From contig NC_092048.1 in NCBI RefSeq assembly GCF_003086295.3, forward strand, positions 40,114,425 through 40,178,424: 64,000 nt of DNA, read 5' to 3'. Source of the DNA: Arachis hypogaea (lineage: Eukaryota > Streptophyta > Magnoliopsida > Fabales > Fabaceae). Positions within the stretch are counted from its first letter, which is position 1; each line of letters begins with the position of its first letter. Under the pieces are notes generated by a model. The model did no database searches. It saw nothing but the letters and a program-made list of their open reading frames with translations, and was not told the origin of the DNA. Shown here piece by piece: positions 18,753 to 30,108 of the stretch. A program made the position numbers and the translations under genes.

Positions 18753-20298
18753 TGGTGCACGAATTGTAAATCACGCTTTTCACAACTCGTACCACTAACC
18801 AGCAAGTGCACTGGGTCGTCCAAGTAATACCTTACGTGAGTAAGGGTCGATCCCACGGAGATTGTCGGCTTGAAGCAAGCTATGGTTATTTTGTAATTCT
18901 TAGTCAGGAAATCAATGATAAGAGTGATTATATTTATGAAGAGTAAAAAGCATAAATTAAATAGTACTTGTTATGGAGTAATGGAGAACAGATTGAGGTT
19001 TTGGAGATGCTCTGTCTTCTGACTCTCTACTTTCCTACTGTCTTCTTCTTCACGCACGCGGGTCTCCTTCCATGGCAAGCTGTATGTTGGTGGATCACTG
19101 TTGTCAATGGCTACCATCCGTTTTCTTAGTGAAAATGGTCCAAATGCGCTGTCACCGCATGGCTAATCATCTGTCGGTTCTCACTCATGTTGGAATAGGA
19201 TCCATTGATCCTTTTGCGTCTGTCACCACGCCCAGCACTTGTGAGTTTGAAGCTCGTCACAGTCATCCCATCTGAGATCCTACTCAGAATACCACAGACA
19301 AGGTTTAGACTTTCCGAATCTCAGGAATGGCCGCCAATAATCCTAGCCTATACCACGAAGACTCTGATCATAAACCAAGAGGCTAAGAGATACACACTCA
19401 ATCTATGGTAGAACGGAAGTGGTTGTCAGGCACGCGTTCATAGGTTGAGAATGATGATGAGTGTCACGGATCATCACATTCATCACGGTTAAGTACAAGC
19501 GAGTATCTTAGAATAGAAACAAGCGTGATTGAATAGAAAACAGAAGTAATTGCATTAATTCATCGAGACACAGCAGAGCTCCTCACCCCCAACAATGGAG
19601 TTTAGAGACTCATGCCATCAAAGAGTACAAAGTTCAGATCTAAAAATGTCATCAGGTGTATAGTAAGTCTCTAAAAGTTGTTTTTATACTAAACTAGTAG
19701 CTAGGGTTACAGAAAATAAGTAACTAAGTGCAGATAGTGCAGAAATCCACTTCCGGGGCCCACTTGGTGTGTGCTTGGGCTGAGCATTGAGCTTTACACG
19801 TGTAGAGGCTTCTCTTGGAGTTAAACGCCAGGTTGTAGCCTATTTTTGGCGTTTAACTCTGGTTTGCAACCTGTTTCTGGCGTTTAACACCAGAATAGGG
19901 TAAAGACTTGGCGTTAAACGCCAATTTGCATCGTCAAAACTTGGGCAAAGTATGGACTATTATATATTGCTGGAAAGCCTTGATGTCTACTTTCCAACGC
20001 AATTAAGAATGCCCCAATTGGTCTTCTGTAGCTCCAGAAAATCCATTTCGAGTGCAGGGAGGTCAGAATCCAACAGCATCTACAGTCCTTTTTCAGCCTC
20101 TGAATCAGATTTTTGCTCAGGTCCCTCAATTTCAGTCAGAAAATACCTGAAATCACAGAAAAACACACAAACTCGTAGTAAAGTCTAGAAATGTGAATTT
20201 TGAATAAAAACTAATAAAAATATACTAAAAAGTAATTAAAACATGCTGAAAACTACTTAAAAACAATGTCAAAAAGCGTATAAATTATCCGCTCATCA
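18753..20298 (-). repeat. Element D 3' LTR
   Basis: Runs on the plus strand from TGGTGCACGAATTG to TCCGCTCATCA, 1546 bases, with palindromic modules near 19815-19925. It differs from both C LTRs at many sites (for example GAGGTTTTGGAGATG and GGGTCTCCTTCC), so it is a separate insertion rather than a C LTR. Confidence 0.9.
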
Positions 20299-21430
20299 CA
20301 ACACCAAACTTAAATTGTTGCTTGTTCCCAAGCAACTGAAAATCAAATAGGATAAAAAGAAGAGAATATACTATAAATTCCAAAATATCAATGAAACTTA
20401 GTTCCAATTAAATGAGCAGGAGTAGTAGCTTTTTGCCTCTGAACAGTTTTGGCATCTCACTTTATCCTTTGAAGCTCAGGATGACTGGCATCTATAGGAA
20501 CTCAGAATTTAGATAGTGTTATTGATTCTCCTAGTTCAGTATGTTGATTCTTGAACACAACTACTTTATGAGTCTTGGCCGTTGCCCTAAGCACTTTGTT
20601 TTCCAGTATTACCACCGGATACATAAATGCCACAGACACATAACTGGGTGAACCTTTTCAGATTGTGACTCAGCTTTGCTAAAGTCCCCAATTAGAGGTG
20701 TCTAGAGTTCTTAAGCACACTCTTTTTGCTTTGGACCTCGACTTTAACCGCTCAGTCTCAAGCTTTTCACTTGACACATTCACGCCACAAGCACATGGTT
20801 TGGGACAGCTTGGTTTAGCCACTTAGGCCAGGATTTTATTCCTTCGGGCCCTCCTATCCATTATTGCTCAAAGCCTTGGATTCTTTTTACCCTTGTCTTT
20901 TGGTTTAAAGGATTATTGGCGTTTTGCTCTTGCCTTTTGGTTTAAAGAGCTATTGGCTTTTTCTGCTTGCTTTTTCTTTTTCTTTCTTTTTTTTCTTTTC
21001 GCCCCCCCCCCCTTTTTTTTGCAAGCTTTGTTATTCACTGCTTTTTCTTGCTTTAAGAATCAATTTTATGATTTTTTCAGATTATCAGATAACATTTCTC
21101 CTTTTTCATCATTCTTTCAAGAGCCAGCAAATTTAACATTCATAAACAACAAATTCAAAAATATGCACTGTTGAAGCATTCATTTAGAAAACAAAAAGTA
21201 TTGTCACCACATCAATATAATTAAACTAATTTCAAGGATGAATTCGAAATCATGTACTTCTTATTCTTTTGTGATTAAAACATTTTTCATTTAAGAAGGG
21301 TGATGGATTCATAGGACATTCATAGCTTTAAGGCATAGACACTAGACACTAATGATCATGTAATAAAGGCACAAACATAAATAAGCATAAAGCATAGAGA
21401 ACGAAAATAGAAAAAATAAATAGACAAGGA
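20299..21430 (-). other. Element D 3' noncoding region with purine tract
   Basis: Homologous to 8824-10022 of C. The tract at 20965-21025 is T/C-rich on the plus strand and includes a run of about eleven C followed by T; in sense it is purine-rich, about 670-730 bases before the LTR. No gene apart from low-complexity ORFs. Confidence 0.8.
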
Positions 21431-21581
21431 GATTAAGGAACGGATCCACCTTAGTAAGGGTGGCGTCTTTTTCCTCTTGAAGAACCAATGGTGCTCTTGA
21501 GCTCCTCTATGTCTCTTCCTTGCCTTTGTTGCTCCTCTCTCATAGCTCTTTGATCTTCTCTAATCTCATGGAAGGTGCCAT
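21431..21581 (-). pseudogene. Element D third ORF, internally deleted
   Basis: ATGGCACC at 21574-21581 is the same start as the C and E third ORFs, but the next codons jump directly to the C-terminal coiled-coil part (HEIREDQRAM-like, then EEQQRQGRDIEELK). The join is out of frame and gives only 13 residues, MAPSMRLEKIKEL. Over 300 codons are therefore missing compared with element C. Confidence 0.75.
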
Positions 21582-21739
21582 ATGGTTATGGAAAATTAAA
21601 AAGTGGGGCTTTTTCCACACCAAACTTAAAATATTTGCTCGTCCTCGAGCAAAAGAAGAAAAAAAAGGAGGAGATGGGAGGGGGCAAGGACTTAGCATCC
21701 CTACTCCATTTAGGCGTGTAAATGCCCTTAGAGTGCAAT

Positions 21740-21920
21740 CCTGGTGTTTAACGCCAGACTGCTGCTTGTTTCTGGCATTAAACGCCAGCTTTTGTCCCTT
21801 TATTCGCATTTAACACCAAGTTGGTGCTTGTTTCTGGTGTTTAACGCCAGACTGCTGCTTCTTTCTGGCGTTAAACGCCAGTCTGATGCTTCTTACTGGC
21901 GTTTAAATGCCAGTAAGCTC
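21740..21920 (-). repeat. Palindrome array in element D (six units)
   Basis: Six imperfect GGYGTTTAACGCC palindromes at about 30-base spacing, separated by CTGCTGCTTSTTTC-like sequence. Same location as the array of C (after hairpin, before ORF3). Confidence 0.88.
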
Positions 21921-22051
21921 CTTCTCCAGGGTGAGCTATTTTTAATGCTTTTTTTTATTTTGCTTTGATTTTTGTGACTCCACATGATCATTATCCTAAA
22001 GAAAACATAAAATAAAAATAGAAAACAGAAAATTAACATAGATAAGTAAAC

Positions 22052-22082
22052 ATTGGGTTGCCTCCCAATAAGCGCTTCTTTA
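22052..22082 (-). promoter_or_regulatory. Conserved post-stop hairpin, element D/B
   Basis: In sense: AAAGAAGCGCTT then ATTGGG-AGGCAA-CCCAAT, a perfect six-pair stem. It lies 28 bases after the pol stop (22111-22113). Stem pairs differ from C but remain paired. Confidence 0.8.
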
Positions 22083-22110
22083 TTGTCTTTAGCTAGACCT
22101 CGCTAAGCTT

Positions 22111-24934
22111 TTAATCTAGTCTCAACTTTGAGCATTCTTCCTCAACATTTCCTTCAAGATAATGCTTGACTATCTGTCCATTAACAATGAACTTCTTATT
22201 AGAATCAATGTCTTGAAGCTCCACATAGCCATATGGTGACACACTTGTAATCACATATGGTCCCCTCCACCGGGATTTTAGTTTCGCGGGGAATAATCTG
22301 AGCCTAGAGTTAAACAGCAGAACCTTCTGTCCTGGTTCAAAGACTCTAGATGACAGCTTTCTACCATGCCACCTTTTTGCTTTCTCTTTGTAAAGCTTGG
22401 CATTTTCGAAAGCAATGAGTCTGAATTCCTCTAGCTCATTCAGCTAGAGCAATCTTTTTTCTCCAGCTAATTTGGCATCAAAGTTTAAGAACCTGGTTGC
22501 CCAGTAGGCCTTATGCTCCAGTTCCACGGGCAGATGACAGGCCTTACCATACACAAGCTGGTATGGAGAGGTCCCTATAGGAGTCTTGAATGCTGTTCTG
22601 TATGCCCACAGAGCGTCATCCAAGCTTCTTGCCTAATCATTTCTATGGGTACTTACAGTCCGTTCCAAGATTCTTTTTATTTCTCTATTAGAGACTTCAG
22701 CTTGCCCATTTGTCTGTGGATGATATGGAGTTGCCACCTTGTGGCTAATTTCATATCGGACCATAGCAAAGTAAAGTTGTTTGTTGCAGAAGTGAGTGCC
22801 CCATCACTGATTAGTGCTCTAGGGACACCAAACCTGCTGAAGATATGTTTTTGGAGGAACTTCAGCACTGTCTTAGTATCATTGGTGGGTGTTGCAATGG
22901 CCTCTACCCATTTGGATACATAGTCGACTGCCACCAGAATATAAGTGTTGAGTATGATGGTGGGAAAGGCCCCATGAAGTCAATACCCCATACGTCAAAC
23001 AACTCAATCTCTAAGATCCCTTGCTGAGGCATGGCGTAACTATGAAGCAGATTACCAGCTCTCTGGCAGCTGTCACAGTTACGCACAAACTCTCGGGAGT
23101 CTTTATAGAGAGTGGGCCAGTAGAAGCCACATTGGAGGACTTTTGTGGCTGTTCGCTCACCTCCGAAATGTCCTCCATATTGTGATCCATGACAATGCCA
23201 TAGGATCTTCTGTGCTTCTTCTCTAGGCACACACCTACGGATTATTCCGTCTGCACATCTCTTAAAGAGATATAGTTCATCCCACAGGTAGTACTTTGCA
23301 TCAGTAATTAATTTTTTCTTTTGTTGCCTGCTGTACTCCTTGGGTATGAATCTTGCAGCTTTATAGTTTGTAATGTCTACAAACCATGGTGTTTCCTGAA
23401 TGGCAAACAATTGCTTATCCGGAAAGGTTTCAGAGATCTCAATAGAGGGAAAGGAAGTCCCTTCTACTGGCTCTATCCGGAACAGATGATCAGCCACTTG
23501 GTTCTCCGTCCCTTTTCTGTCTCTTATTTCTATATCAAACTCTTGCAGAAGCAACACCCATCTTATGAGCCTGGGTTTTGAATCCTGCTTTGTGAGTAGA
23601 TATTTAAGAGCAGCATGGTCAGTGTACACAATCACTTTTGATCTTACTAAGTATGATCTAAACTTGTCAATGGCATAAACCACTGCAAGCAATTCTTTTT
23701 CTGTGGTTGTGTAATTTTTTTGGGCATCATTTAAAACACGGCTAGCATAATAAATGACATGCAAAAGCTTGTTATGCCTCTGTCCTAGTACTGCACCGAT
23801 GGCATGGTCACTGGCATCACACATTAGTTCAAATGGTAATGTCCAGTCTGGTGCAGAAATAACTGGTGTTGTGACCAGCTTAGCTTTCAGAGTGTCAAAC
23901 GCCTGCAGACACTCTGTGTCAAACACAAATGGCGTGTCAGCAGCTAGTAGATTGCTCAAAGGTTTTGCAATTTTTGAAAAATCTTTTATAAACCTCCTAT
24001 AGAATCCTGCATGCCCCCAAAAAGCTTCTAATTGCCTTAACATTGGCAGGTGGTGGTATTTTTCAATTACCTCCACTTTAGCTTGATCCACCTCTATTCC
24101 CTTGTTTGAAATTTTATGCCCAAGGACAATTCCTTCAGTCACCATAAAGTGACATTTTTCCCAGTTTAAAACTAGGTTAGTCTCTTGGCATCTTTTCAGA
24201 ACAAGTGCTAAATGGTCAAGGCAGGAGCTGAATGAATCTCCAAATACTGAAAAGTCATCCATGAAGACTTACAGAAATTTTTCTACCATATCAGAGAAGA
24301 TAGAGAGCATGCATCTCTGAAATGTTGCAGGTACATTACACAAACCAAAAGGCATCCTTTTGTAGGCAAACACTCCAGAAGGACATGTGAATGCTGTTTT
24401 CTCTTGGTCTTGAGGATCTACTACAATTTGGTTATAACCTGAATAGCCATCCAAAAAGCAATAGTATTCATGACCTGCTAGTCTTTCTAGCATCTGGTCT
24501 ATGAATGGTAAAGGAAAGTGATCCTTCCTGGTGGCTGTATTGAGCCTTCTGTAATCAATACATATACGCCACCCTGTAACTGTTCTTGTAGGAACCAGTT
24601 TATTTTTTTCCTTATGAACCACTGTCATGCCTCCCTTCTTGGGGACAACTTGGACAGGGCTTACCCAGGGGCTATCAGAAATGGGATAAATAATCCCAGC
24701 CTCCAGTAACTTGGTGACCTCTTTCTGCACCACCTCCTTCATGGCTGGATTTAGCCGCCTCTGTGGTTGAACCACTGGCTTAGCATCATCCTCCAATAGG
24801 ATCTTGTGCATGCATCTTGCTGGGCTGATGCCCTTAAGATCACTTATGGACCATCCAAGAGTTGCCTTGTGTGTCCTTGGCACTTGAAGTAGTGCTTTCT
24901 CTTCTTGTGAATTTAAAGCAGAGCTTATGATCAC
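22111..24934 (-). pseudogene. Element D/B reverse transcriptase, RNase H and integrase, broken
   Basis: Reverse transcriptase from 24934 (WRICIDYRRLN, FLDGYSGYNQ, MPFGLCNVP). It stops at a TAA at 24266-24268, just before [10 protein letters not shown], where C has Glu. The frame then continues unbroken from 24262 to 22904 through RNase H ([33 protein letters not shown]) and the integrase HHCC region to [13 protein letters not shown], then shifts. The second Asp box (LISDGALTS, altered from SDGGTHF) is at 22677-22934. Two further stops precede the C-terminus, which ends SRWRGPYVITSVSPYG. Retains the [17 protein letters not shown] stretch lost in C. Confidence 0.9.
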
Positions 24935-25084
24935 CGAAAAAGTGTCACCTTCTCCCAGAAATGCGTATTTCAGGGATGATGGTAGTGGTTTGAGCTTGGT
25001 TTAGGAGGTTTCTCCTCTACCTGAGGAAATTTCAGAGGCTCTTTTATTTCCTCTGATTCCTCCAGATCAGGCTGGACATCTTTA

Positions 25085-25830
25085 ATGATATCTTCTAGCT
25101 CTTATTCGAGACTCTTAGTCATGTTGATCTCCTCTACCAGGGAGTCAATAATATTAACACGCATGCAGTCTTTTGATGTGTCTGGATGCTTCAATGCCTC
25201 AACAGCATTCAGCTTGAACTCGTCCTCATCGACTCTTAAGGTCACCTCTCCTTTTTGGACATCAATGAGGGTTCATCCAGTTGCTAGGAAGGGTCTTCCT
25301 AGAATGAGAGTTGCACTTTTGTGCTCCTCCATCTCCAGCACTACAAAGTCAGTGGGAAAAGAAAATGGCCCAACCTTGACAATCATGTCCTCAATTATGC
25401 CTGATGGATATTTAATGGTGCCATCAGCAAGTTGAAGACATATCCAGGTTGGTTTGACCTCTTCAGCCAAGCCAAGCTTTCTGATAGTAGATGCAGGGAT
25501 TAGATTGATACTTGCCCCAAGGTCGCATGGAGCTGTCTTGGTACAAGTACCCTCTAGTGTGCATGGTATCATAAAGCTTCCGGAATCCTTAAGCTTCTCT
25601 GGTAAGCTTGTTAGGATGACTGCACTGCACTCTTCAGTGAGAAAAACTTTTTCTGTTTCTCTCCAATCCTTCTTATGACTTAAGATCTCTTTCATGAACT
25701 TAGCATAAGAGGGTATTTGCTCAAGTGCCTCTGCAAACGAAATCTTTATTTCAAGAGTCCTGAGATAGTCTGCAAAGCGGGCAAATTGTTTATCCTGTTC
25801 CGCTTGGCGGAGTTTCTGAGGATAAGGCAT
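25085..25830 (-). pseudogene. Element D/B protease region
   Basis: Open from MPYPQKLRQAEQ at 25830 to the LILGRPFLATG box near 25280, with the catalytic PCDLGASINLIP (Cys-to-Pro-context variant of LCDLG). A TGA follows FLATG, where C has Arg (CGA-type change). The acidic linker continues to about 25085 with a further stop. Part of a gag-pol polyprotein. Confidence 0.85.
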
Positions 25831-25839
25831 TTTGGCTTT

Positions 25840-27030
25840 ATATTCTTCAACCTTAGTTGCTGCAGGTTTATTCCTACAGAGGCAGGTTGAGAAGCCTTCT
25901 TGAGGGAGTTATTATCAGCACTTGTAGGTGTCTGATCCCTCACTGGCGTTTGAACGCCAGAACTGAACATGGATTGGGCGTTTAACGCCAGTTTTTCACC
26001 ATTTTCTGGCGTTTGAACGCCAGACTTATTCCTCCCTGGGCTCTTACTGTCCTCAGAGGGATTTTGGGTAGCAGGTTGCTCATCCTCTGTCAGCTGTTCT
26101 TTTCTTGGCTTTCTACTACTTTGAGTTGAGGTATTTAATATTTTTTCACTTCTTAATTGAACTGCTTGGCACTCCTCTGTTATCTATTTTGATAACTGCT
26201 GTTTTGTCTGATTCAATTGTGATATCATATCCTTGTTAGCATTTTTGGTTTCTTGTATTATCTCCTTAACTTCTGCTAACTGCCTTGTTATAGAAGATAG
26301 TTGCTGATTGAGTTCAGCAACTTGTTCCTGAGGACTAAGCTTCTTCTTTCATGGAAGACTCATTACTTATGTACAGATGCTGATTTCTAGCAACTATATC
26401 AATAAGCTCTTGAGCCTCTTCAATAGTCTTTCTCATGTGTATAGATCCACCAGCTGAGTGGTCTAGAGATATCTGAGCTTTTTCTGTAAGTCCATAGTAG
26501 AAGATGACTACTTGCACCCACTCTGAAAACATTTCAGAGGGGCATTTCCTTAGCATCCCTCTGTACCTCTCCCAGGCATTATAAAGGGATTCATCATCCT
26601 CTTGTTTAAAGCCTTGGATGTCCAGCCTTAGCTGTGTCATCCTTTTTGGAGGGAAATATTGATTTAGGAATTTGTCTGATAACTGTTTCCATGTTCTTAT
26701 GCTTGCTGTGGGTTGGTTATTTAACCACCTCTTAGCTTGATCTTTTACAGCAAACGGAAACAGTAACAGCCTGTATACGTCCTGATCTACCTCCTTGTCA
26801 TGTACTGTGTCAGCAATTTGCAAGAACTGCGCCAGAAACTCAGCAGGTTCTTCCTGTAGAAGACCGAAATACTGGCAATTTTTCTGCACCATGACAATGA
26901 GCTGAGGATTTAGCTCAAAACTGCTTGCTTTGATGGGAGGTATACAGATGCTACTCCCATTTGCAGCAGTAGTGGGGTTAGCATATGACTCCAGAGTCCT
27001 TCTGGACTGTTCATTTCCACTTAGGTCCAT
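25840..27030 (-). pseudogene. Element D/B Gag, frameshifted near the middle
   Basis: Starts MDLSGNEQSRRTLES and is open for 231 residues with ELNPQLIVMVQ, LLLFPFAVKDQAKRWL, YFPPKRMTQLRLDIQGF, AWERYRGMLRKCP and SAGGSIHMRKT. It then ends at EEA followed by TAG. The coiled-coil part (QLNQTKQQL) and palindrome-encoded repeats (SGVQTP, KLALNAQ) follow in other frames to about 25840. This is the best N-terminal Gag copy for comparison with element C. Confidence 0.88.
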
Positions 27031-28476
27031 GATGGAGAAAGGGAGATGATGCGGATTGTAAATTTTTTTTTGAAAACCGAAATTATAAGAAAATAAAATA
27101 AAATAAAATAAATGAAGAATTGAATATAATTTCGAAAATTAGAAGAAAAAGAAATAAAATAAAATTGAAAACTAAATTAATTAATTAATTAATTAAAAAG
27201 ATTCGAAAAAAATGTGGGTGAGAATTTTCGAAAAATGGAGAGAAATTGGTTAGGAAGTTTTGAAAAAGGTATGTCTTAAAATTAAAGATACTTGTAAGAA
27301 AATAAATAAAAGAAAAGATTTGAAAAAGATTTGATTTTAAGATTTGAGATTAGAAAAGATGAGATAAGTTAGATAAGAGAAGATAAGGAATTTAAATTAA
27401 AAAGTTTTGAAATTTAAATTTTAAATTTGAAAATAAAATTTTGAATTTTGAAATTTGAAATTTGAATTTTGAATTTTGAATTTTGAATTTTGAAAAAGTC
27501 AACAATATAAGATAAAGATTGGAAAAAGATTTAAATTTTGAAAAGATTTTATTTTTAAATTTGAAAATTAAATTTTGAATTTTGAATTTTGAATTTTGGA
27601 ATTTGATTGAAATTTGAAATTTGAATTTGAAATAAGATAAGATAAGATTTTAAAAAAGATACGATTTTTTTGAAAAAGATTTGAATTTTGAAATGTAAAA
27701 CTAAGATAAGATAAAAATTTTAAAATAAAAATCTGAATTTTTAAAGGGAAATTTCGAAAATTCAATTAAAATAAAGAGAAAAGATATTTTTGAATTTAAA
27801 GAGGAAAGAGAAAAACAATAAAATGACACCAAACTTAGAATTTTTATATCAAAGCAAAGAAAACAAACAGGAAAACTTTGAATGTCAAGATGAACACCAA
27901 GAACACTTTGAAGATCAAGATGAATACCAAGAACAAATTTTGGAAATCTTTAAGAAAATAAAGACACAAAGGACACCAAACTTAAAAAATTTTATACTTT
28001 GGACACTAATAATTCGAAAGTGCACAAGAAAAATAAGGAAAGACACAAAACAAGAAAAACTAAAGATCAAACAAGGAAAATAAATAAGAACAACTTTAAG
28101 ATCAAGAAAGAACTAAGAACATGTAATTCAAAAAATTGAAAGAAAAATAAAGGCATGCAATTGACACCAAACTTAAAACATGAAACTAAATTCAGACAGA
28201 AGACTAAATTATGAGGTTATTGATTTTTATTTATTTATTAAAAATTTCATAAAGAAATTTAGAAAAATAAAACAAGGATTTTTAAAAATTTTAACAAGAA
28301 CAATAATAAAAGACTCAAAGACAAATCACAGATTAATAAAGAAAAATAAAAATTTTTGAAAGATTTTTGAAAAGAAAATAAAAGACTCGAATTTAGTGAC
28401 TCTAAACCAACCAAAAAGGTAAATTCTTCCTAATCTAAGCAACAAGATGAACCGTCAGTTATCCAAACTCGAACAA
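27031..28476 (-). other. Element B leader, AT-rich with short tandem repeats
   Basis: Leader between primer site and gag. It contains (AATT)n near 27176-27196, repeated TTTTGAA blocks near 27460-27495 and 27570-27600, and ACACCAAACTTA motifs at 27826, 27974 and 28164. Around 27880-27940 there are repeats of GAACACCAAGAACA. An open frame of 97 residues (27790-28083 plus strand) is antisense and low complexity, not a gene. Confidence 0.8.
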
Positions 28477-28494
28477 TCCCCGGCAACGGCGCCA
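28477..28494 (-). promoter_or_regulatory. Element B primer-binding site
   Basis: TCCCCGGCAACGGCGCCA on the plus strand, six bases (AAAACT) from the LTR at 28501. Full tRNA-Asp complement. Confidence 0.88.
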
Positions 28495-28500
28495 AAAACT

Positions 28501-30108
28501 TGGTGCACGAAAGTGTGATTACACTTTTCACAACTCCGCACAACTAACCAGCAAGTGCACTGGGTCGTCCAAGTAATACCTTACGTGAGTAAGGGTCGAT
28601 CCCACGGAGATTTTCGGCTTGAAGCAAGCTATGGTTATTTTATAAATCTTAGTCAGGAGATTAATGATAAGAGTGATTGTATTTATGAAAAATAAATAAC
28701 ATGAAATAAATAGTACTTGTGATTCAGTAATGAGAAACAGGTTGAGGTTCCGGAGATACTCTGTCATCTGAATCTCTACTTTCCTACTGTCTTCTTCTCC
28801 AAACACGCATGGCTTCCTTCAATGACAAGCTGTATGATCCTCTCGGATGAAAAATACCAGGTACGATCTCTGCACGGCTAATCAACTGTCGAATTTTTTG
28901 TCTCGGATGAAAAATACCAAGTACAGCTACCGCACGGCTAATCATCTGTCGGTTCCCGCTAGCGTCGGAATAGAACCCTTGTCCTTTTGCACACTGTCAC
29001 TGCGCCCAACATTCGCAGGTTTGAAGCTCGTCACAGTCATCCCTTCCCAGATCCTACTCGGAATACCACAGACAAGGTTTGGACTTTCCGGATCCCAGGA
29101 ATGCTGCCAATTGATTCTAGCCTATACCACGAAGGTTCTAACCTCCGGACTCGGTCTGTGGATTAGAAACCCAAGAGATACGTACTCAAGCTGTCGCCCA
29201 ATGACTACGTTGAGCTCAGATAGAACGGGAGTGATTGTCAGGCACGCGTTCATAGAATTGAGAATAATGATGAGTGTCATGGATCATCACACACTCTATA
29301 TTGAAGTACGAATGAGTATCTTAGAATAGAATCAAGCGTGATTGAATAGAAAATAGTAGTAATTGCATTAATCCATTGAAACACAGCAGAGCTCCTCACC
29401 TCCACCTATGGGGTTTAGAGACTCATGCTGTAGAAGATACAATATGAAGTGTAGAATGTCATAAGGTGCTAAATGAATCTCTAAAAGTAGTTTTTATATT
29501 AAACTAGTAACTTAGGGTTACAGAAAATGAGTAACTAGGTGTAGATAGTGCATAATTCCACTTCCGGGGCCCACTTGGTGAGTGTTTGGGCTGAGCTTTC
29601 AAGCTTCTACGTGCATATGCCTCATATTGGAGTTAAACGCCACCCTGGGTGCCAAAATGGGCATTTAACGCCGAAAAGTATGCCAGTTCTGACGTTTTAC
29701 GCCAGAAAGTTTTTGGCTGGCTTTTAATGCCAGTTTAGGCCATCAAATCTTGGACAAAGTATGGACTATTATATATTTCTGGAAAGCCCAAGTTGTCTAC
29801 TTTCTAACGCAATTGAGAGCGCGCCAATTGGGCCTCTGCAGCTCCAGAAAATCCATTTTGAGTGCAGGAGGGTCAGAATCCAACAGCATCTGCAGTCCTT
29901 TCTCAGCCTCTAAATCAGATTTTTGCTCAGGTCCCTCAATTTCAGCCAGAAAATACCTGAAATTATAGAAAAATATACAAACTCATAATAAAGCCCAGAA
30001 ATGTGATTTTTGAATAAAAACTAATAAAAATATAATAAAAAGTAACTAAAACATACTAAAAACTACTTAAAAACAATGCCAAAAAGGGTATAAATTATCC
30101 GCTCATCA
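28501..30108 (-). repeat. Element B 5' LTR
   Basis: From TGGTGCACGAAAGTG to TCCGCTCATCA, followed at once by target repeat GTAAG. Pairs with 5191-6797, sharing the 60-base direct repeat (CTCGGATGAAAAATACCA twice near 28846-28950) and the palindromic modules near 29635-29730. Confidence 0.92.

Larger units (their letters stand above)
18753..28500 (-). mobile_element. Element D, and probable D/B recombinant interior
   Basis: Starts with a complete LTR (18753-20298) inserted in the 5' LTR of C, followed by a complete internal region on the minus strand up to a primer site and the 5' LTR of B. D therefore lacks its own 5' LTR, and B lacks its own interior. The simplest reading is that the interiors of D and B recombined, deleting what lay between (rest of D, rest of the C LTR, rest of B). 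The break point within 20299-28500 is not visible by eye. Confidence 0.65.
5191..30108 (-). mobile_element. Element B: Athila-type Ty3/gypsy retrotransposon nested in A, itself hosting C and D
   Basis: Minus-strand element with 3' LTR 5191-6797 and 5' LTR 28501-30108, flanked by the exact 5-base repeat GTAAG (5186-5190 and 30109-30113). The LTRs pair by sequence (both have CACTTTTCACAACTCCGCAC near the end). Its 3' internal end is 6798-7236. C and D follow from 7237. The interior 20299-28500 reaches the 5' LTR of B but begins as the interior of D, so the junction is probably recombinant. Frames for gag, protease, reverse transcriptase, RNase H and integrase are present but broken. Confidence 0.88.
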
